Assembly: GCF_001482405.1 (NCBI RefSeq)
Contig: NZ_LPXO01000002.1
Coordinates: forward strand, 310,001 to 374,000
DNA length: 64,000 nt
From: Pseudoponticoccus marisrubri
GTDB lineage: Bacteria > Pseudomonadota > Alphaproteobacteria > Rhodobacterales > Rhodobacteraceae
Direction of reading: 5' to 3'
Positions 52,080-63,570 of this stretch are shown here, piece after piece (position 1 is the stretch's first letter; every line of letters starts with the position of its first letter). A program made the translations under genes and the position numbers. Below the pieces are notes generated by a model. It worked only from the letters and a program-made list of their open reading frames with translations, had not been told where the DNA came from and did not search any database.

Positions 52080-53627
52080 ATGGACGGCGACGACGACAGC
52101 CACGGAACCTGGGACCCGTTCGGTCGCCCGCTTTTCGACGACCCCGAGGCCCGCGCCCTGTCCCGGGTGGGCGTGGTGGATATCGGCTCCAACTCGGTCA
52201 GGATGGTGGTGTTCGACGGCGCCGCCCGCAGCCCGGCCTATTTCTTAAACGAAAAGATCCTTTGCGGGCTGGGCGCCGGCATGAACGAGACCGGCCGTCT
52301 GAACCCCGAGGGCAAGCATCGTGCGCTGGCCGCGCTGCAGCGCTTCAAGCTGCTGGCCGAGGGCATGGACATGCCCGACCTGACCGTCGTGGCCACCGCC
52401 GCCATGCGCGACGCCGCCGACGGGCCCATGTTCCGCGCCCAGATCGAGGCCGCCACCGGGCTCAAGGTCTGGGTGATCGACGGCGCCGAAGAGGCGCGGC
52501 TGTCGGCGCAGGGCGTGCTGCTGGGCTGGCCCGGCGCCTATGGGCTGGTCTGCGATATCGGCGGCTCGTCGATGGAACTGGCCGAGATCAAGGGCGGCGC
52601 GGTCGGGCGCTGCATCACCTCGCCGCTGGGGCCGCTCAAGCTGCAGGATCTCGAGGGCGGGCGCAAGGCGCGCGACAAGCAGATCCGCAAGGAAATGAAG
52701 GCCTTGGCCGAGTACATGGGCACCCAGCGTGACCGGCTGTTCCTCGTCGGCGGCAGCTGGCGCGCCATCGCCAAGATCGACATGGAGCGGCGCGGCTACC
52801 CGCTGCACGTGCTGCATGAATACCGCATGGATGCCGGTTCGGTCGCCGAGACCATCGCCTATCTGGAGGGCAACGACCCCGAGAAGCTGCGCAAGACCTG
52901 CGGCATCTCGGCCACCCGCATGGCGCTGGTGCCCTTCGCCGCCGAGGTACTATCACGGCTGGTCGAGACCTTCGGCCCCAAGGACATCGCCGTGTCGAGC
53001 TATGGCATCCGCGAGGGGCTGCTGTATGAGCAGATGCCGCAGAAACTGCGCGACCGCGATCCGCTGATCGAGGCCTGCCGCGTGGCCGAGGCCAAGGATG
53101 CCCGCCTGCCCGGCTTCGGCCGCTCGCTCGCCGCCTTCGTGCGGCCGCTCTTCCCCGAGGCCGCACCGGCAAGGCTGCGCCTGATCGAGGCCGCCTGCCT
53201 GCTGCATGATGTCAGCTGGCGCGCGCATCCCGATTACCGCGCCGAGGTCTGTTTCGACAACGCGACCCGCGCCAATCTTGGCGGGCTCAAGCACTGGGAA
53301 CGGATCTACCTAGGCCTCGCCCTGCTGCACCGCTACCGCAACAAGCGCGAGGGCACGCGGTTCGACTATCTCTACGGTCTGCTGGACGATGCCCACCAGC
53401 GCGAGGCCGAGATCCTCGGCAAGGCGATGCGGTTCGGCGCCATGCTCTGGACGCTGGACCAAGGCAGCGAACGCGCGCGGCTCGACTGGTCGCCCGAAGA
53501 CAAGCGCCTGCTGCTGCATCTCACGCCGCGCAATGCCCCGCTGTTCGGCGAGGTGGGCGAGGCGCGCTTCCGCTCGCTGGCCGAATCGCTCGGGGCCGAG
53601 GACGCGCGCGCCGTGATCGAGGACTGA
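52080..53627 (+). CDS. ppx: Exopolyphosphatase / guanosine pentaphosphatase family (Ppx/GppA)
   Basis: Degrades polyphosphate from the end and may hydrolyse pppGpp. 515 residues. The ASKHA phosphate-1 loop VGVVDIGSNSVRMVVFDG, the middle CDIGGSSMELAEI and the SSYGIREGLLYE motifs are conserved. A C-terminal HD-like helical region (LIEAACLLHDVSWRAHPDYRAE) follows. Opens at ATG 52080. Reverses the ppk reaction; usually adjacent to ppk, here 2.2 kb away. Confidence 0.93.
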   Translation: MDGDDDSHGTWDPFGRPLFDDPEARALSRVGVVDIGSNSVRMVVFDGAARSPAYFLNEKILCGLGAGMNETGRLNPEGKHRALAALQRFKLLAEGMDMPDLTVVATAAMRDAADGPMFRAQIEAATGLKVWVIDGAEEARLSAQGVLLGWPGAYGLVCDIGGSSMELAEIKGGAVGRCITSPLGPLKLQDLEGGRKARDKQIRKEMKALAEYMGTQRDRLFLVGGSWRAIAKIDMERRGYPLHVLHEYRMDAGSVAETIAYLEGNDPEKLRKTCGISATRMALVPFAAEVLSRLVETFGPKDIAVSSYGIREGLLYEQMPQKLRDRDPLIEACRVAEAKDARLPGFGRSLAAFVRPLFPEAAPARLRLIEAACLLHDVSWRAHPDYRAEVCFDNATRANLGGLKHWERIYLGLALLHRYRNKREGTRFDYLYGLLDDAHQREAEILGKAMRFGAMLWTLDQGSERARLDWSPEDKRLLLHLTPRNAPLFGEVGEARFRSLAESLGAEDARAVIED

Positions 53628-53633
53628 CCCCGC

Positions 53634-54002
53634 TCAGAGATCCGTGGTGCCGTCGGGATTGGCCTCGGGCGTGTCCTCGCCGCCCTCCTCCACCTTGCGC
53701 CGCAGGATGATGTCGCCATTGGGCAGCATCTCGGGCGGGTGATAGGCCGACCAGTCCTCGACCTTGTCGGCAAGGTCGCGCAGGGCCGGACCCATCTCTT
53801 GCGCGAACTCGTTCAGGAACGGCTCGATCTCGCGGGCCATGTCCTGCAGACCGCCGATCGCCTCGTCGGTCTCGTCCATCAATCCCCGCAGGAAAAGGCG
53901 CGCGCCTTCCTCCATCAGGGTCAGCCCGTTGCCCTCTTCCTGCGCCTGGACGGGCGCGGCCAGAAGGGACAGGGCCAGAAAAGGTGCTGCAATCTGTCTC
54001 AT
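53634..54002 (-). CDS. Secreted acidic hypothetical protein
   Basis: 122 residues. Signal peptide to about residue 20 (PVQA-QEEGN). The rest is helical and acidic (LFLRGLMDETDEAIGGLQDMAREIEPFLNEFAQEM..) with a C-terminal YHPPEMLPNGDIILRRK stretch. I do not recognise the family. It ends seven bases from the convergent ppx gene. Confidence 0.72.
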   Translation of the reverse strand: MRQIAAPFLALSLLAAPVQAQEEGNGLTLMEEGARLFLRGLMDETDEAIGGLQDMAREIEPFLNEFAQEMGPALRDLADKVEDWSAYHPPEMLPNGDIILRRKVEEGGEDTPEANPDGTTDL

Positions 54003-54062
54003 GCGCTCGATATGGGCGGTCCCCCGCCGCTTTCAATGGCGCGCGACCGGCTTTGCGCGGCG

Positions 54063-55070
54063 CTAGAGGTCGATATCCAGCGTCACCGGAAAATGGTCCG
54101 ACGCGGTCAGCAGCGCCGCGCGCAGCTCCGGCACCTGCCAGCAGCGCGGGTTGTCGAACGGGTGCCAGATCCGCCAGCGCGGCGACAGCGCCCGCAGATC
54201 GGCCGAGACCATGATGTAATCCAGCAGCGCCTGCAGGTAGCGATCCTCGTCACCCAGGTAGAAGCGCGCGGTGCTGGGTTGCGGCCCGATCCGCCGCTCC
54301 AGCGCCTCGGCCGCATGCGGGTCATAAAGCGGCGGGCCGCCATCGCCCAGCACGATCTCGACCGAGCTGCGCCCGAACAGGTTCTCGTATTCGTCCAGCC
54401 CGGGACCGTCATTGAGGTCGCCCATCACGATCACGCTCTCGCCTTCGGCCAGATGCGCCTCGACCCGGCGGCGCAGCCAGACCGCCTGCGCCAGCTGCTT
54501 GCGCCGGTTGGCGATGGCCAGGCGCATGATCTCGTCGCGCGACCGCGCCCCGTGCGGTGCCTTGGATTTCAGATGCGCCCCGATCAGGCGCAGCGCCTGC
54601 CCGCCCGCGGTGACCGCCGCCAGCTCCAGCGGCGGCTTGGAAAAGACGACGCTGTCCTCGGTCGCGTCGATATCCAGGTCGATCCGGAAGATGCCGTCGA
54701 AACGCGGCGCCCGTCCCTCGTCATCGCCGCGCGGATCATGGCGCACGCGCAGCACCGCCGGGTCATAGACCAGCGCGATCTCCTGCTGCGTGTCATTGGC
54801 AAAGCCGGTGATGACCTCGCGTGTGCGCAGGTCGAACGCCTCGGCAAAGCGCGTCAGCGCGCGGGTCGTGCTGCGCCGCGAATTCGTGTCGGGCGCCTCG
54901 ATCACCATCACCGCATCTGCATCCATGGCGGTGAAGACGATCCCCAGCGCCTCGGCCTGCGCGGCGCGGGTCACGTCATGGCGCGCCGACCAGCCGTCAT
55001 CGGCCAGTAACCGGCCCTTGTCGTCGAAGAGCGCATCGAACCATTCGACGTTATAGGTGGCCAGGCGCAT
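54063..55070 (-). CDS. Endonuclease/exonuclease/phosphatase (EEP) family protein
   Basis: 335 residues. LATYNVEWFDALFDD at the N-terminus, the metal Glu in VMVIEAPDTNS, GAHLKSK, the VIVMGDLNDGPG motif with catalytic Asp and Asn, and the terminal SDHFPVTLDI are all in order for the DNase I-like EEP fold. Substrate (phosphodiester, phosphoinositide-like or other) is not determinable. No signal peptide, so cytoplasmic. Confidence 0.9.
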   Translation of the reverse strand: MRLATYNVEWFDALFDDKGRLLADDGWSARHDVTRAAQAEALGIVFTAMDADAVMVIEAPDTNSRRSTTRALTRFAEAFDLRTREVITGFANDTQQEIALVYDPAVLRVRHDPRGDDEGRAPRFDGIFRIDLDIDATEDSVVFSKPPLELAAVTAGGQALRLIGAHLKSKAPHGARSRDEIMRLAIANRRKQLAQAVWLRRRVEAHLAEGESVIVMGDLNDGPGLDEYENLFGRSSVEIVLGDGGPPLYDPHAAEALERRIGPQPSTARFYLGDEDRYLQALLDYIMVSADLRALSPRWRIWHPFDNPRCWQVPELRAALLTASDHFPVTLDIDL

Positions 55071-55087
55071 GCGCCCCGCGCCCCCGA

Positions 55088-55771
55088 TCAGGCGGTTTCA
55101 CGCGCCGAGATCTCCTTCCAGGCGCGGTTGATGTCCTGCAGCCGCTTCTCGGACATCTTGATCGCCTCCTGCGGCACGCCGCGCGCGATCATCACGTCGG
55201 GATGGCTCTCGCGCACCAGCCGCCGCCAGACGCTCTTGATCTCGGGCAAGGGCGTGTCGGGCGACACGCCCAGCACCGCGTAGGGGTCGCGCGGCGCATC
55301 CTGCACGAAGCGGGCGCGCAGGCTGCGAAACGCCGCCTCGTCCAGACCGAAGATCGCCGAGACCCGCGACAGGAAGGCATCCTCGGCCGGGTGGTAGGAT
55401 CCGTCGGCCAGCGCGATGTGGAACAGCCCCTCCATCAGGTCGCTGAGCGTGCCCGAACCCGCGCCGAACATCGCCGCGATGCGCCGCGCATAATCCTCGA
55501 ACCCCGCCACGTCCTGCCGGGCGAGGTTGAAGACCCGCGCCGCCCCGGGCTCATCCTCGGGCGCGATATGGAACACCTCGCGAAAGGCCGTCACCTCGTC
55601 CCGCGTCACCAGCCCGTCGGCCTTGGCCATCTTGGCCGACAGGGCGATCACCGCGATAGTAAAGGCCACGGTCCGCTCGGGCGGCGTGCGCAGCTTCTCG
55701 AAGACGGCACCCAGCCCCTCGCCCTTGGCAAGGCTCTGCAGCGCGGTCGTGATGCGGGACCAGATCGACAT
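55088..55771 (-). CDS. DjlA-like protein with TerB and DnaJ domains
   Basis: 227 residues. A TerB-like helical domain (about residues 30-150: VIALSAKMAKADGLVTRDEVTAFREVFHI..IALADGSYHPAEDAFL) precedes a C-terminal J domain (about 162-227) with the HPD tripeptide in RLVRESHPD. Unlike E. coli DjlA there is no strong N-terminal membrane helix. It likely brings Hsp70 to a substrate. Gap of 17 bases to the EEP gene on the same strand suggests cotranscription. Confidence 0.88.
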   Translation of the reverse strand: MSIWSRITTALQSLAKGEGLGAVFEKLRTPPERTVAFTIAVIALSAKMAKADGLVTRDEVTAFREVFHIAPEDEPGAARVFNLARQDVAGFEDYARRIAAMFGAGSGTLSDLMEGLFHIALADGSYHPAEDAFLSRVSAIFGLDEAAFRSLRARFVQDAPRDPYAVLGVSPDTPLPEIKSVWRRLVRESHPDVMIARGVPQEAIKMSEKRLQDINRAWKEISARETA

Positions 55772-55873
55772 GGCTTCACTCTACCCCCGCCGCGCGCCCG
55801 TGTCAGGCCGCGGAATGGCCCGGCACGCCGCGCGCGCGCGAAATTGCGCGCACGTGACGCAGGCGTGAGCAGC

Positions 55874-56485
55874 TCAGCCCAGCCGCACCACGCCCTGCCC
55901 CGTCGCGATCTCGGCGACAAGCCCCGCCGGCCCCGTCTCGAACGCCACCAGGGGCGCCGACAGGTGGGGGCAAAGCCGCGCGGCAAGCGCCTCCGCCCGC
56001 GGGTGCGAGACGACCAGCCGGCGCAACGCACGCCCCTCCGCCGCCAGCCGCCGGCCCGGCGGCACGGGGCTCTTCCAGCAGATCAGCGCCGGGAACAGCC
56101 CGTCAAAGGGCAGCTGCCCGTCTTCGGGCACCGCCATCTCCCAGTGCAGGTCACCGCGCGACAGCGCCACCTTGCGCCCGGCCTCGGGGAAGGCGTCGAG
56201 CGCGGCGTCCATGTCCGGCACGCGCGCGATCCACTTGTCAAGCCGCGGCGCCCCGCGGAACCGGTCCAGCCCGAACCAGCGCGCATCGCCGGGCGGCGAG
56301 GCCGCGGGATCCACCGCGATGGCTTCCAGGTACAGCTCCGGCGCCAACCCGATCAGCCGGTTATGCGTGCCGAACCGCGCATGCGCCCCGCCCGGCCCCA
56401 TGGCGCAGCCCAGCACGCCTTCCACGTGCCCCACGGCGGCCTGCAGCGTCTCGCCCAGCACCGCCACGTGATCCAGCTCCAGCAT
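55874..56485 (-). CDS. Glyoxalase-like (VOC) domain protein
   Basis: 203 residues. MLELDHVAVLGETLQAAVGHVEGVLG is the first VOC motif with its His metal ligand, RFGTHNRLIGLAPELYLEAIAVDP the next block, and LICWKSPVPPGRRL near the middle matches the PF13468-type glyoxalase-like family. The start follows GGAGGGGG at 56485. Substrate unknown. It lies downstream of scpA on the same strand behind hairpins and copy 2 of the 23-base element. Confidence 0.85.
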   Translation of the reverse strand: MLELDHVAVLGETLQAAVGHVEGVLGCAMGPGGAHARFGTHNRLIGLAPELYLEAIAVDPAASPPGDARWFGLDRFRGAPRLDKWIARVPDMDAALDAFPEAGRKVALSRGDLHWEMAVPEDGQLPFDGLFPALICWKSPVPPGRRLAAEGRALRRLVVSHPRAEALAARLCPHLSAPLVAFETGPAGLVAEIATGQGVVRLG

Positions 56486-56514
56486 CGCCCCCTCCAGACC
56501 CGGCCGCACCGGCC

Positions 56515-56545
56515 CTTTCATCTTTCCACAAATACTCGAAAACGC
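56515..56545 (-). repeat. Copy 2 of the 23-base conserved element
   Basis: Minus strand GAGTATTTGTGGAAAGATGAAAG preceded by a CGTTTTC run, 30 bases upstream of the glyoxalase-like gene. It follows directly behind the scpA terminator hairpin. Compare 26675-26706: same orientation, one mismatch in 23. Confidence 0.7.
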
Positions 56546-56589
56546 GCGCCCGCAGGGCGCGCGCCGGTCGGATCGCGCAAGCGATCCGA
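56539..56589 (-). terminator. Two hairpins ending the scpA transcript
   Basis: In transcription order: TCGGATCGC-TTGC-GCGATCCGA (56589-56568), then CGCGCGCCC-TGC-GGGCGCGCG (56563-56543) followed by TTTT (56542-56539). The second has the form of an intrinsic terminator. Confidence 0.75.
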
Positions 56590-56593
56590 AACC

Positions 56594-58732
<2,139 letters not shown>

Positions 58733-59796
58733 ATGCGTGTCCTCTCTCTTGCAGAGCCGCCGCCAGCCTGAAGGCCGGTCTCTCGGGCTCGGGATCCTCG
58801 GTCAGTATGGCAAGACCATCCGCCCCGGCGCGCAGCCAGAACAAGTCGTCGGCATAGGCCTCGCGCAGGCGGGCAGACTGGCCCGCATCGAAGGGCTGCC
58901 AGCGGCCCGCCCCGTCAGGCAGCGCCTCGGTCGGGCTGCCCCGCTCGGCCAGGCAGGCGCGCAGCGCGGCCAAGTCGGGACGGCGATTTGCCCAGAAGGC
59001 GCCCGGCGCGCAATCGGGGGCCTGCAGCGTCTCGCCCATGGCGCGCAGCAGCCGGTGCGGATGGTCGGCAAAGCGTTCGAACGGGGTGATGCGCAGCTCG
59101 GCCCCCGGGCAGGCGCAGGCCAGATCCGCGATCACGTGGCGCCAGCTGCGCGGGCTTCCGGCGATCCGGTCCAGCACCTGCGCCGGGGGCACCGCCTCGC
59201 CGCGGGCCACGAGGAAGGACAGCGCCGAGGCCCACCATGTCTCGGGCGAGCGGATCTGCAAGACGATGCGGGTGACCGGGGCAAAGGCCGCGTGCAGCCG
59301 GGCCATGCGTTCGCCGATATCGGGATAGAGCGTGCGGGCCCGCAGGTTGCCCCGGGTCGAGCCGATCAGGTTCTCGTCGCTGACGATCAGCGTGCCCACC
59401 CCCTGCCGGCGCGCGGCGGCCAGGTTCAGCTGCACCCGGCCGCGCGCGCGGCGCGCCTGTGCCGCTGTCGCGGGCGGCCCGGACAGCCCGTGCAGCAGCC
59501 CGGTCCTTGTGCGCCGCGGGCCCCAGAACCCCGCGCCCTGCCCGTCGATCACCGCGCGATGCGCGCGCAGATAGGCCTGGAAACTGGTGGAGCCCGTGCG
59601 ATGCGCCCCGAGGTGAAGAATGATGTCCATATGCGGCCCCGCCCGTCCGGGCCCGGGTGCGCGCGGCGCCCGGGAAGTGTCAGATGGGCCGCAGCATGCG
59701 CGAGACGGGGTGAGCGTGACGTTAAGGGCGAAATATTTCCCGCCCGCGACCGGCTGACACTGTGCAGGCCTGCGCGCGGGACTTATATCTTGTCCC

Positions 59797-60258
59797 ATGA
59801 GCATGATTTTTCGACTACTGGGCGCCGCAGGACTGGTCGCGATGGCCAGCGTGGGCGCCGCGCAGGGCGCCGAGACGGCGGACCCGACCGAGCTGATCCG
59901 CCCCGCCGAAGAGGTCGATCTGGACGAGTTCCTCTGGCTGAAGCGGCCCGTCGTGGTCTTCGCCGACAGCCCGGCCGATCCGAGATATGTCGAGCAGATC
60001 AACCTGATCACTGACCGGCCCGATGCGCTGACCGATCGCGACGTGGTGGTGATCACCGACACCGATCCCTCGGCACGCAGCTCGGTCCGGCGCGCGCTTC
60101 GGCCGCGCGGCTTCATGCTGGCCGTGCTCGCCAAGGACGGCACGGTCGTGATCCGCAAGCCCGCACCCTGGGACGTGCGCGAGATCTCGCGCTCGATCGA
60201 CAAGCTGCCGCTGCGCCAGCAGGAGATCCGCGACCGGCGCGAGGCGCTGCGCCAGTGA
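59797..60258 (+). CDS. DUF4174 family secreted protein
   Basis: 153 residues. N-terminal signal peptide of about 24 residues (MSMIFRLLGAAGLVAMASVGAAQGAE). The mature part has LDEFLWLKRPVVVFADSPADPRYVEQ and KDGTVVIRKPAPWDVREISRSIDKLPLRQQEI, the DUF4174 blocks, reminiscent of a thioredoxin-like fold without the CxxC pair. A second ATG two codons in is also possible. Function unknown. Confidence 0.82.
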   Translation: MSMIFRLLGAAGLVAMASVGAAQGAETADPTELIRPAEEVDLDEFLWLKRPVVVFADSPADPRYVEQINLITDRPDALTDRDVVVITDTDPSARSSVRRALRPRGFMLAVLAKDGTVVIRKPAPWDVREISRSIDKLPLRQQEIRDRREALRQ

Positions 60259-60259
60259 C

Positions 60260-60769
60260 CTAGACGTTGCCGCGCAGGAACAGCGCCAGACGGCGCGTCG
60301 GGTCGACGAGGATCAGCGCATTGTTGGGCGGATCGTAGATCGTCACCGCCTGCGGCGAGGTCAGCACCGCGTGAAACCCGGCCCGTATCGCATCCTGCTC
60401 CATGCAGGCCAGCGACGGGCCCACCCCGCTGGACAGAAGGCCCAGCCCGGCGGCCAGGTCGCGCGCCATCAACCCCGAGCTGATCTCGCTGGGGCTGCGC
60501 CCCGGCATGTCGAAGAGCACCGCCCGCCCCTGCCCGATCAGCAGCCGCGCCTCGGTGAAGTTGCGCACCCGCCGCGGCCCGCCCGCCATCTTCACGCTGG
60601 CCGAGACCAGCGCGAACACCGCCGCCGTACAGCTGGGTTTCGAGGTGAAATGCCGCGTCTCGGCCAAGAGCAGCCAGCGGCGCAGCTCCTCGCGCACCGC
60701 ATCCTCGCGATCCAGCGCGCAGCCCGCCAGCAGCAGGATCAATCCGACTATCGCGCTGCGCCGTGCCAT
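60260..60769 (-). CDS. Predicted outer-envelope lipoprotein
   Basis: 169 residues. Lipobox LLAGC at about residues 13-17 predicts lipid-anchored Cys17. The rest has a CTAAVFALVSASVKMAGGPRRVRN stretch and a C-terminal AVTIYDPPNNALILVDPTRRLALFL block. I do not recognise the family. The start at 60769 follows AGAGGCAGGG; the frame upstream is not coding. It is convergent with the DUF4174 gene, one base apart. Confidence 0.76.
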   Translation of the reverse strand: MARRSAIVGLILLLAGCALDREDAVREELRRWLLLAETRHFTSKPSCTAAVFALVSASVKMAGGPRRVRNFTEARLLIGQGRAVLFDMPGRSPSEISSGLMARDLAAGLGLLSSGVGPSLACMEQDAIRAGFHAVLTSPQAVTIYDPPNNALILVDPTRRLALFLRGNV

Positions 60770-60844
60770 GCCCTGCCTCTGCCGCGGTACCGGCACTCAA
60801 GCTAGGCGCAAATCCTGAACAGGAGGTTTCAGGGAGTCGCTGCA

Positions 60845-61240
60845 TCACCCCGCCTCCTTCGCGTGCCGGCTCCAGGCCAGGCCGCCGAGGACAAAGAGCA
60901 GCGCCAGTGCGGCCAGCGCGCCGGGTCCGGGCGCGATCAGCCCCGCCACGGCGGCCCAGAACCACAGGACCACGACCAGCACCGACAGGCCGAGGCAGAC
61001 CAACCAGCCGCGCAGCCCCGGGCGCAGGCCGAGGGCGCGCGAGATCACGGCAAAATAGCCCAAGAACCCCGCCACGCCGGCGAGAAAGACGGCCGCCACC
61101 GCCCAGCCGACCCCCTCGGGCCAGGCCAGGTCATCGGGGATCAGCACGCGCATCAGCAGCACCGCCGCCCCGGCGACACCCAGCCCGGCAAGCGTCGCCA
61201 GGCTGTGCATCCCCCATATGCGGGCGGCGGTGGCCATCAT
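60845..61240 (-). CDS. Four-helix membrane protein overlapping pccA
   Basis: 131 residues, hydrophobic nearly throughout, with four segments (about 14-34, 43-65, 78-100, 103-122). The ATG overlaps the stop of pccA by four bases, so it is translationally coupled to it. No family recognised. Coupling to propionyl-CoA carboxylase is conspicuous but may only reflect gene order. Confidence 0.72.
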   Translation of the reverse strand: MMATAARIWGMHSLATLAGLGVAGAAVLLMRVLIPDDLAWPEGVGWAVAAVFLAGVAGFLGYFAVISRALGLRPGLRGWLVCLGLSVLVVVLWFWAAVAGLIAPGPGALAALALLFVLGGLAWSRHAKEAG

Positions 61241-63237
61241 TCGAATTCCATGATCACGTCATCCACGGCCAGGCTGTCGCCCGCCCCGGCATTGATCCGC
61301 GCCACGGTGCCCTTGCGCTCGGCGCGCAGGATGTTCTCCATCTTCATCGCCTCGACGGTGCAGAGCGCTTGGCCCTCCTGCACCTCGTCGCCCTCGGCCA
61401 CGTCGATCTTCACAATCAGCCCGGGCATCGGGCAGAGCAGCATCTTGGACGTGTCGGGCGGCTGTTTCTCGGGCATGCGCCGCGCCAGCTCGGCCTGCCG
61501 GGGGGTGCGCACATGCACGCGCAAATCGGCGCCGCGGCTGCGGATGCGGAAACCGTGGGTGATCTTGTCGACCTTCAGCACCAGCGGCGCGCCATCCACC
61601 GTCATCCGCGCGAGGCTGTCGCCGGGCGTCCAGTCGCCCTCGACCCTATGCGTGGCGCCATCGGCGAAGCGGATGGTCGACCCGTCGTGATCGGCCGCGA
61701 TGCCCATCTCGAAATCCTGCCCCTGCAGCGACACGCACCACTCATCGCCGACGTGACGCTCGTGGTTGTTGAGCGTGCCCGAGATACGCGCCCGCCGGAT
61801 CTCGGCCACCCGGTTCATCGCGGCGGCGGCGGCGGCGATGCGCTTCAGCTCGGGCTCGGCCAGGGTCACGCCCTCGAACCCCTCGGGATATTCCTCGGCG
61901 ATGAAGGCGGTGGTCATGTCGCCCGAGACGAATTTCGGATGATCCATCACCGCGGCGACGAAGGGCAGGTTATGCCCGATCCCCTCGACCTCGAAACTGT
62001 CCAGCGCATTGCGCATGGTCTCGATCGCGGCCGCGCGCGTCTCGCCCCAGGTGCAGAGCTTGGCGATCATCGGGTCGTAATACATGCTGATCTCGCCGCC
62101 CTCGTAGACGCCGGTATCATTGCGCACCGTGCCCGCGCCCAGCGTGCCCTCGGCCGGCGGGCGATAGCGGGTCAGCCGCCCGATCGAGGGCAGGAAGCCG
62201 CGATAGGGATCCTCGGCGTAAAGCCGGTTCTCGATCGCCCAGCCATTGATCGTCAGATCCTCCTGCCGCAGCGTCAGCGCCTCGCCATTGGCGACGCGGA
62301 TCATCTGCTCGACAAGATCCACGCCGGTGATCAGCTCGGTCACCGGGTGCTCCACCTGCAGGCGGGTGTTCATCTCGAGAAAGTAGAAGTTCTTGTCGCC
62401 ATCGACGATGAACTCCACCGTGCCGGCGCTGGCATAGCCGACCGCCTTGGCCAGCGCGACGGCCTGCTCGCCCATGGCGCGGCGCGTCTCGGGGTCGAGG
62501 AAGGGCGACGGCGCCTCTTCGACCACCTTCTGGTTGCGCCGCTGGATCGAGCATTCCCGCTCGTGCAGGTAGATGCCGTTGCCATGCGTGTCGCAGAGCA
62601 CCTGGATCTCGATATGGCGCGGCTGGGTGACGAACTTCTCGATGAAGATCCGGTCATCCCCGAAGGAGCTGGCCGCCTCGTTCTTGGACGACTGGAAGCC
62701 CTCGCGCGCCTCGGCATCACTCCACGCGATGCGCATGCCCTTGCCGCCGCCCCCGGCCGAGGCCTTGATCATCACCGGGTAGCCGATCTCGGTCGAGATG
62801 CGCACCGCCTCCTCGGCATCCTCGATCAGCCCCATGTAGCCCGGCACGGTCGAGACACCGGCCTCCTGCGCGATCTTCTTCGAGGTGATCTTGTCGCCCA
62901 TCGCCTCGATCGCGCCCTTGGGCGGGCCGATGAAGGCGACGCCGGCGGCCTCGAGCGCCTCGGCGAATTTGGGGTTCTCCGACAGGAAACCATAGCCCGG
63001 ATGCACCGCCTGCGCGCCCGAGGCGCGGATCGCCTCCATGACCTTGTCGATCACGATATAGGACTGGTTGGCCGGCGGCGGGCCGATATGCAGCGCCTCG
63101 TCGGCCATCTCGACGTGCAGCGCATGGCGGTCGGCATCCGAGTAGATCGCGACCGTCTGGATGCCCATGCGCCGGGCGGTCTTGATGACCCGGCAGGCGA
63201 TCTCGCCCCGGTTGGCGATCAGGATCTTGTCGAACAT
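61237..63237 (-). CDS. pccA: Propionyl-CoA carboxylase biotin-containing alpha subunit
   Basis: 666 residues. Biotin carboxylase domain from MFDKILIANRGEIACRVIKTARRMGIQ, with ATP-grasp KASAGGGGKGMRIAW and the MNTRLQVEHPVTE substrate motif, a middle BT domain, and a C-terminal biotinyl domain with Lys632 in VEAMKMEN. It carboxylates propionyl-CoA with the beta subunit (pccB, not in view) to methylmalonyl-CoA for scpA. The start at 63237 follows AAAGGGAC. A terminator and a lipoprotein gene lie upstream. Confidence 0.95.
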   Translation of the reverse strand: MFDKILIANRGEIACRVIKTARRMGIQTVAIYSDADRHALHVEMADEALHIGPPPANQSYIVIDKVMEAIRASGAQAVHPGYGFLSENPKFAEALEAAGVAFIGPPKGAIEAMGDKITSKKIAQEAGVSTVPGYMGLIEDAEEAVRISTEIGYPVMIKASAGGGGKGMRIAWSDAEAREGFQSSKNEAASSFGDDRIFIEKFVTQPRHIEIQVLCDTHGNGIYLHERECSIQRRNQKVVEEAPSPFLDPETRRAMGEQAVALAKAVGYASAGTVEFIVDGDKNFYFLEMNTRLQVEHPVTELITGVDLVEQMIRVANGEALTLRQEDLTINGWAIENRLYAEDPYRGFLPSIGRLTRYRPPAEGTLGAGTVRNDTGVYEGGEISMYYDPMIAKLCTWGETRAAAIETMRNALDSFEVEGIGHNLPFVAAVMDHPKFVSGDMTTAFIAEEYPEGFEGVTLAEPELKRIAAAAAAMNRVAEIRRARISGTLNNHERHVGDEWCVSLQGQDFEMGIAADHDGSTIRFADGATHRVEGDWTPGDSLARMTVDGAPLVLKVDKITHGFRIRSRGADLRVHVRTPRQAELARRMPEKQPPDTSKMLLCPMPGLIVKIDVAEGDEVQEGQALCTVEAMKMENILRAERKGTVARINAGAGDSLAVDDVIMEFE

Positions 63238-63295
63238 GTCTGTCCCTTTCTTGGTGTCCCGGTCCGGCGCCCGGCGCGGCCTGCGCCGGTGCGGC

Positions 63296-63334
63296 AAAAG
63301 AAAAGACCGCCCGGGCCGGCGGCCCGAACGGTCT
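63296..63334 (-). terminator. Terminator between the small lipoprotein gene and pccA
   Basis: On the minus strand AGACCG, an inner CGGGCC-GCC-GGCCCG helix and CGGTCT form a bulged stem followed by TTTTCTTTT. It ends the lipoprotein transcript, so pccA probably has its own promoter or depends on read-through. Confidence 0.78.
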
Positions 63335-63366
63335 GCACTGCGATGTGACGTGGTGCGGCGCGGCGC

Positions 63367-63570
63367 TCAGCAGCGCGCGGGCCAGCGCCGGCAATAGGCG
63401 ATGTTGGCCGCGGCCCCAACCGCGGCGCCGGTGACGACATCGCGGTCGACGGTTTCCGCCGCGACGCCGCCCGCCGCGGCGCCGAAGACGGCCTGCTCGG
63501 CCAGATTGTCGCCACAGGATGCCAGCGCCAGGCAAGCAACCGCCCCCGCAACCATGCGGTGTGTGGGCAT
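63367..63570 (-). CDS. Small glycine-zipper-like lipoprotein
   Basis: 67 residues. Lipobox LASC (Cys19) after a short signal sequence. The mature part EQAVFGAAAGGVAAETVDRDVVTGAAVGAAAN has closely spaced Ala/Gly that suggests a glycine-zipper membrane-inserting segment, and ends in CRRWPARC with two Cys. It resembles small entericidin- or Rz1-like lipoproteins in size only. A terminator follows. Confidence 0.75.
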   Translation of the reverse strand: MPTHRMVAGAVACLALASCGDNLAEQAVFGAAAGGVAAETVDRDVVTGAAVGAAANIAYCRRWPARC

